Assembly (NCBI GenBank): GCA_049522565.1
Contig: JBEKNT010000063.1
Location: 1 to 21,494, forward strand
DNA length: 21,494 nt
Direction: 5' to 3'
Origin: JASHVB01 sp049522565
GTDB taxonomy: Bacteria; Pseudomonadota; Alphaproteobacteria; Acetobacterales; Acetobacteraceae
A model generated the notes under the pieces. That model had not been told where the DNA came from and ran no database searches. It saw nothing but the letters and a program-made list of their open reading frames with translations. Positions within the stretch are counted from its first letter, which is position 1, and every line of letters begins with the position of its first letter. Positions 21,425 through 21,494 of the stretch are shown here, piece by piece. Made by a program: the position numbers and the translations under genes.

Positions 21425-21494
21425 TGGCAAGCGCAATCCGCATCAGGACGAACGAGGTAAGGCCAAGTCTCCCCCTCCCCTTGTGGGAGGGGGT
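21424..21494 (+). other. Possible start of a next gene, cut by the window edge
   Basis: An ATG overlaps the stop of the previous gene (TGATG), giving MASAIRIRTNEVRPS and continuing to the edge. The following SLPLPLWEG is the translation of a CCCCCTCCC...GGGAGGGGG palindrome, so this is probably untranslated intergenic sequence rather than a gene. Not decidable from this window. Confidence 0.25.
21471..21493. repeat. GC-rich inverted repeat at the right edge
   Basis: CCCCCTCCC (21471-21479) and GGGAGGGGG (21485-21493) pair perfectly with a 5-base loop. Such CCCCTCCC-type intergenic palindromes are frequent in alphaproteobacterial genomes, as I recall. It could end the current operon segment. 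Confidence 0.6.

Overview
The window is GC-rich and reads as chromosomal DNA of an alphaproteobacterium. A DUF1489 protein, a complex-I/hydrogenase-4-like HyfG/HyfI pair and dispersed REP-like palindromes with CATGGCCGG / GTGGATGGCCGG cores all fit Rhodospirillales, probably Acetobacteraceae. No rRNA, tRNA, CRISPR array, transposase or integrase was recognised. The lineage is an inference from gene content.

Left part (1-12163) is a patchwork of short transcription units separated by REP-like palindromes. In order it holds: a GNAT acetyltransferase (-); DUF1489 (+); a very histidine-rich exported peptide (+) with a clear intrinsic terminator; a small exported four-cysteine protein (-); an overlapping HyfG-like/HyfI-like pair (-) without its membrane subunits; a 0.6 kb stretch with a 45-bp duplication, a REP composite and a decayed RTX-like fragment; a TIM-barrel sugar phosphate isomerase-like gene (-) divergent from a GH63 glycoside hydrolase (+); a luciferase-like flavin monooxygenase (-); a polytopic membrane protein (-); and an exported LVIVD-repeat beta-propeller protein (-).

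Right part (12516 to the window end) is one co-directional block on the plus strand and the main interest. A LuxR-type response regulator with a partly degenerate receiver and a stand-alone, apparently dead receiver lead into an extracellular contractile injection system (eCIS, phage-tail-like particle) operon. It encodes a 75-aa protein of unknown function, a contractile tail sheath, a gp19-like inner tube, a four-cysteine T4-baseplate-like protein, a Pro/Ala-rich linker-like protein, a DUF4255/Pvc16-type tail terminator, an Afp15/Pvc15-type AAA+ ATPase and a small conserved-looking protein. The last six junctions are 13 nt or less, or overlap, so translation looks coupled. Spike, LysM, baseplate wedge, tape-measure, fibre and cargo genes are not present; they are expected beyond the right edge.

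How they would work together: the sheath polymerises around the tube, DUF4255 caps the distal end, and the AAA+ ATPase is linked by family to assembly or loading of the particle. The two atypical receivers, and a 14-bp inverted repeat flanking the dead-receiver gene, make this promoter region the most testable unexplained part of the window.
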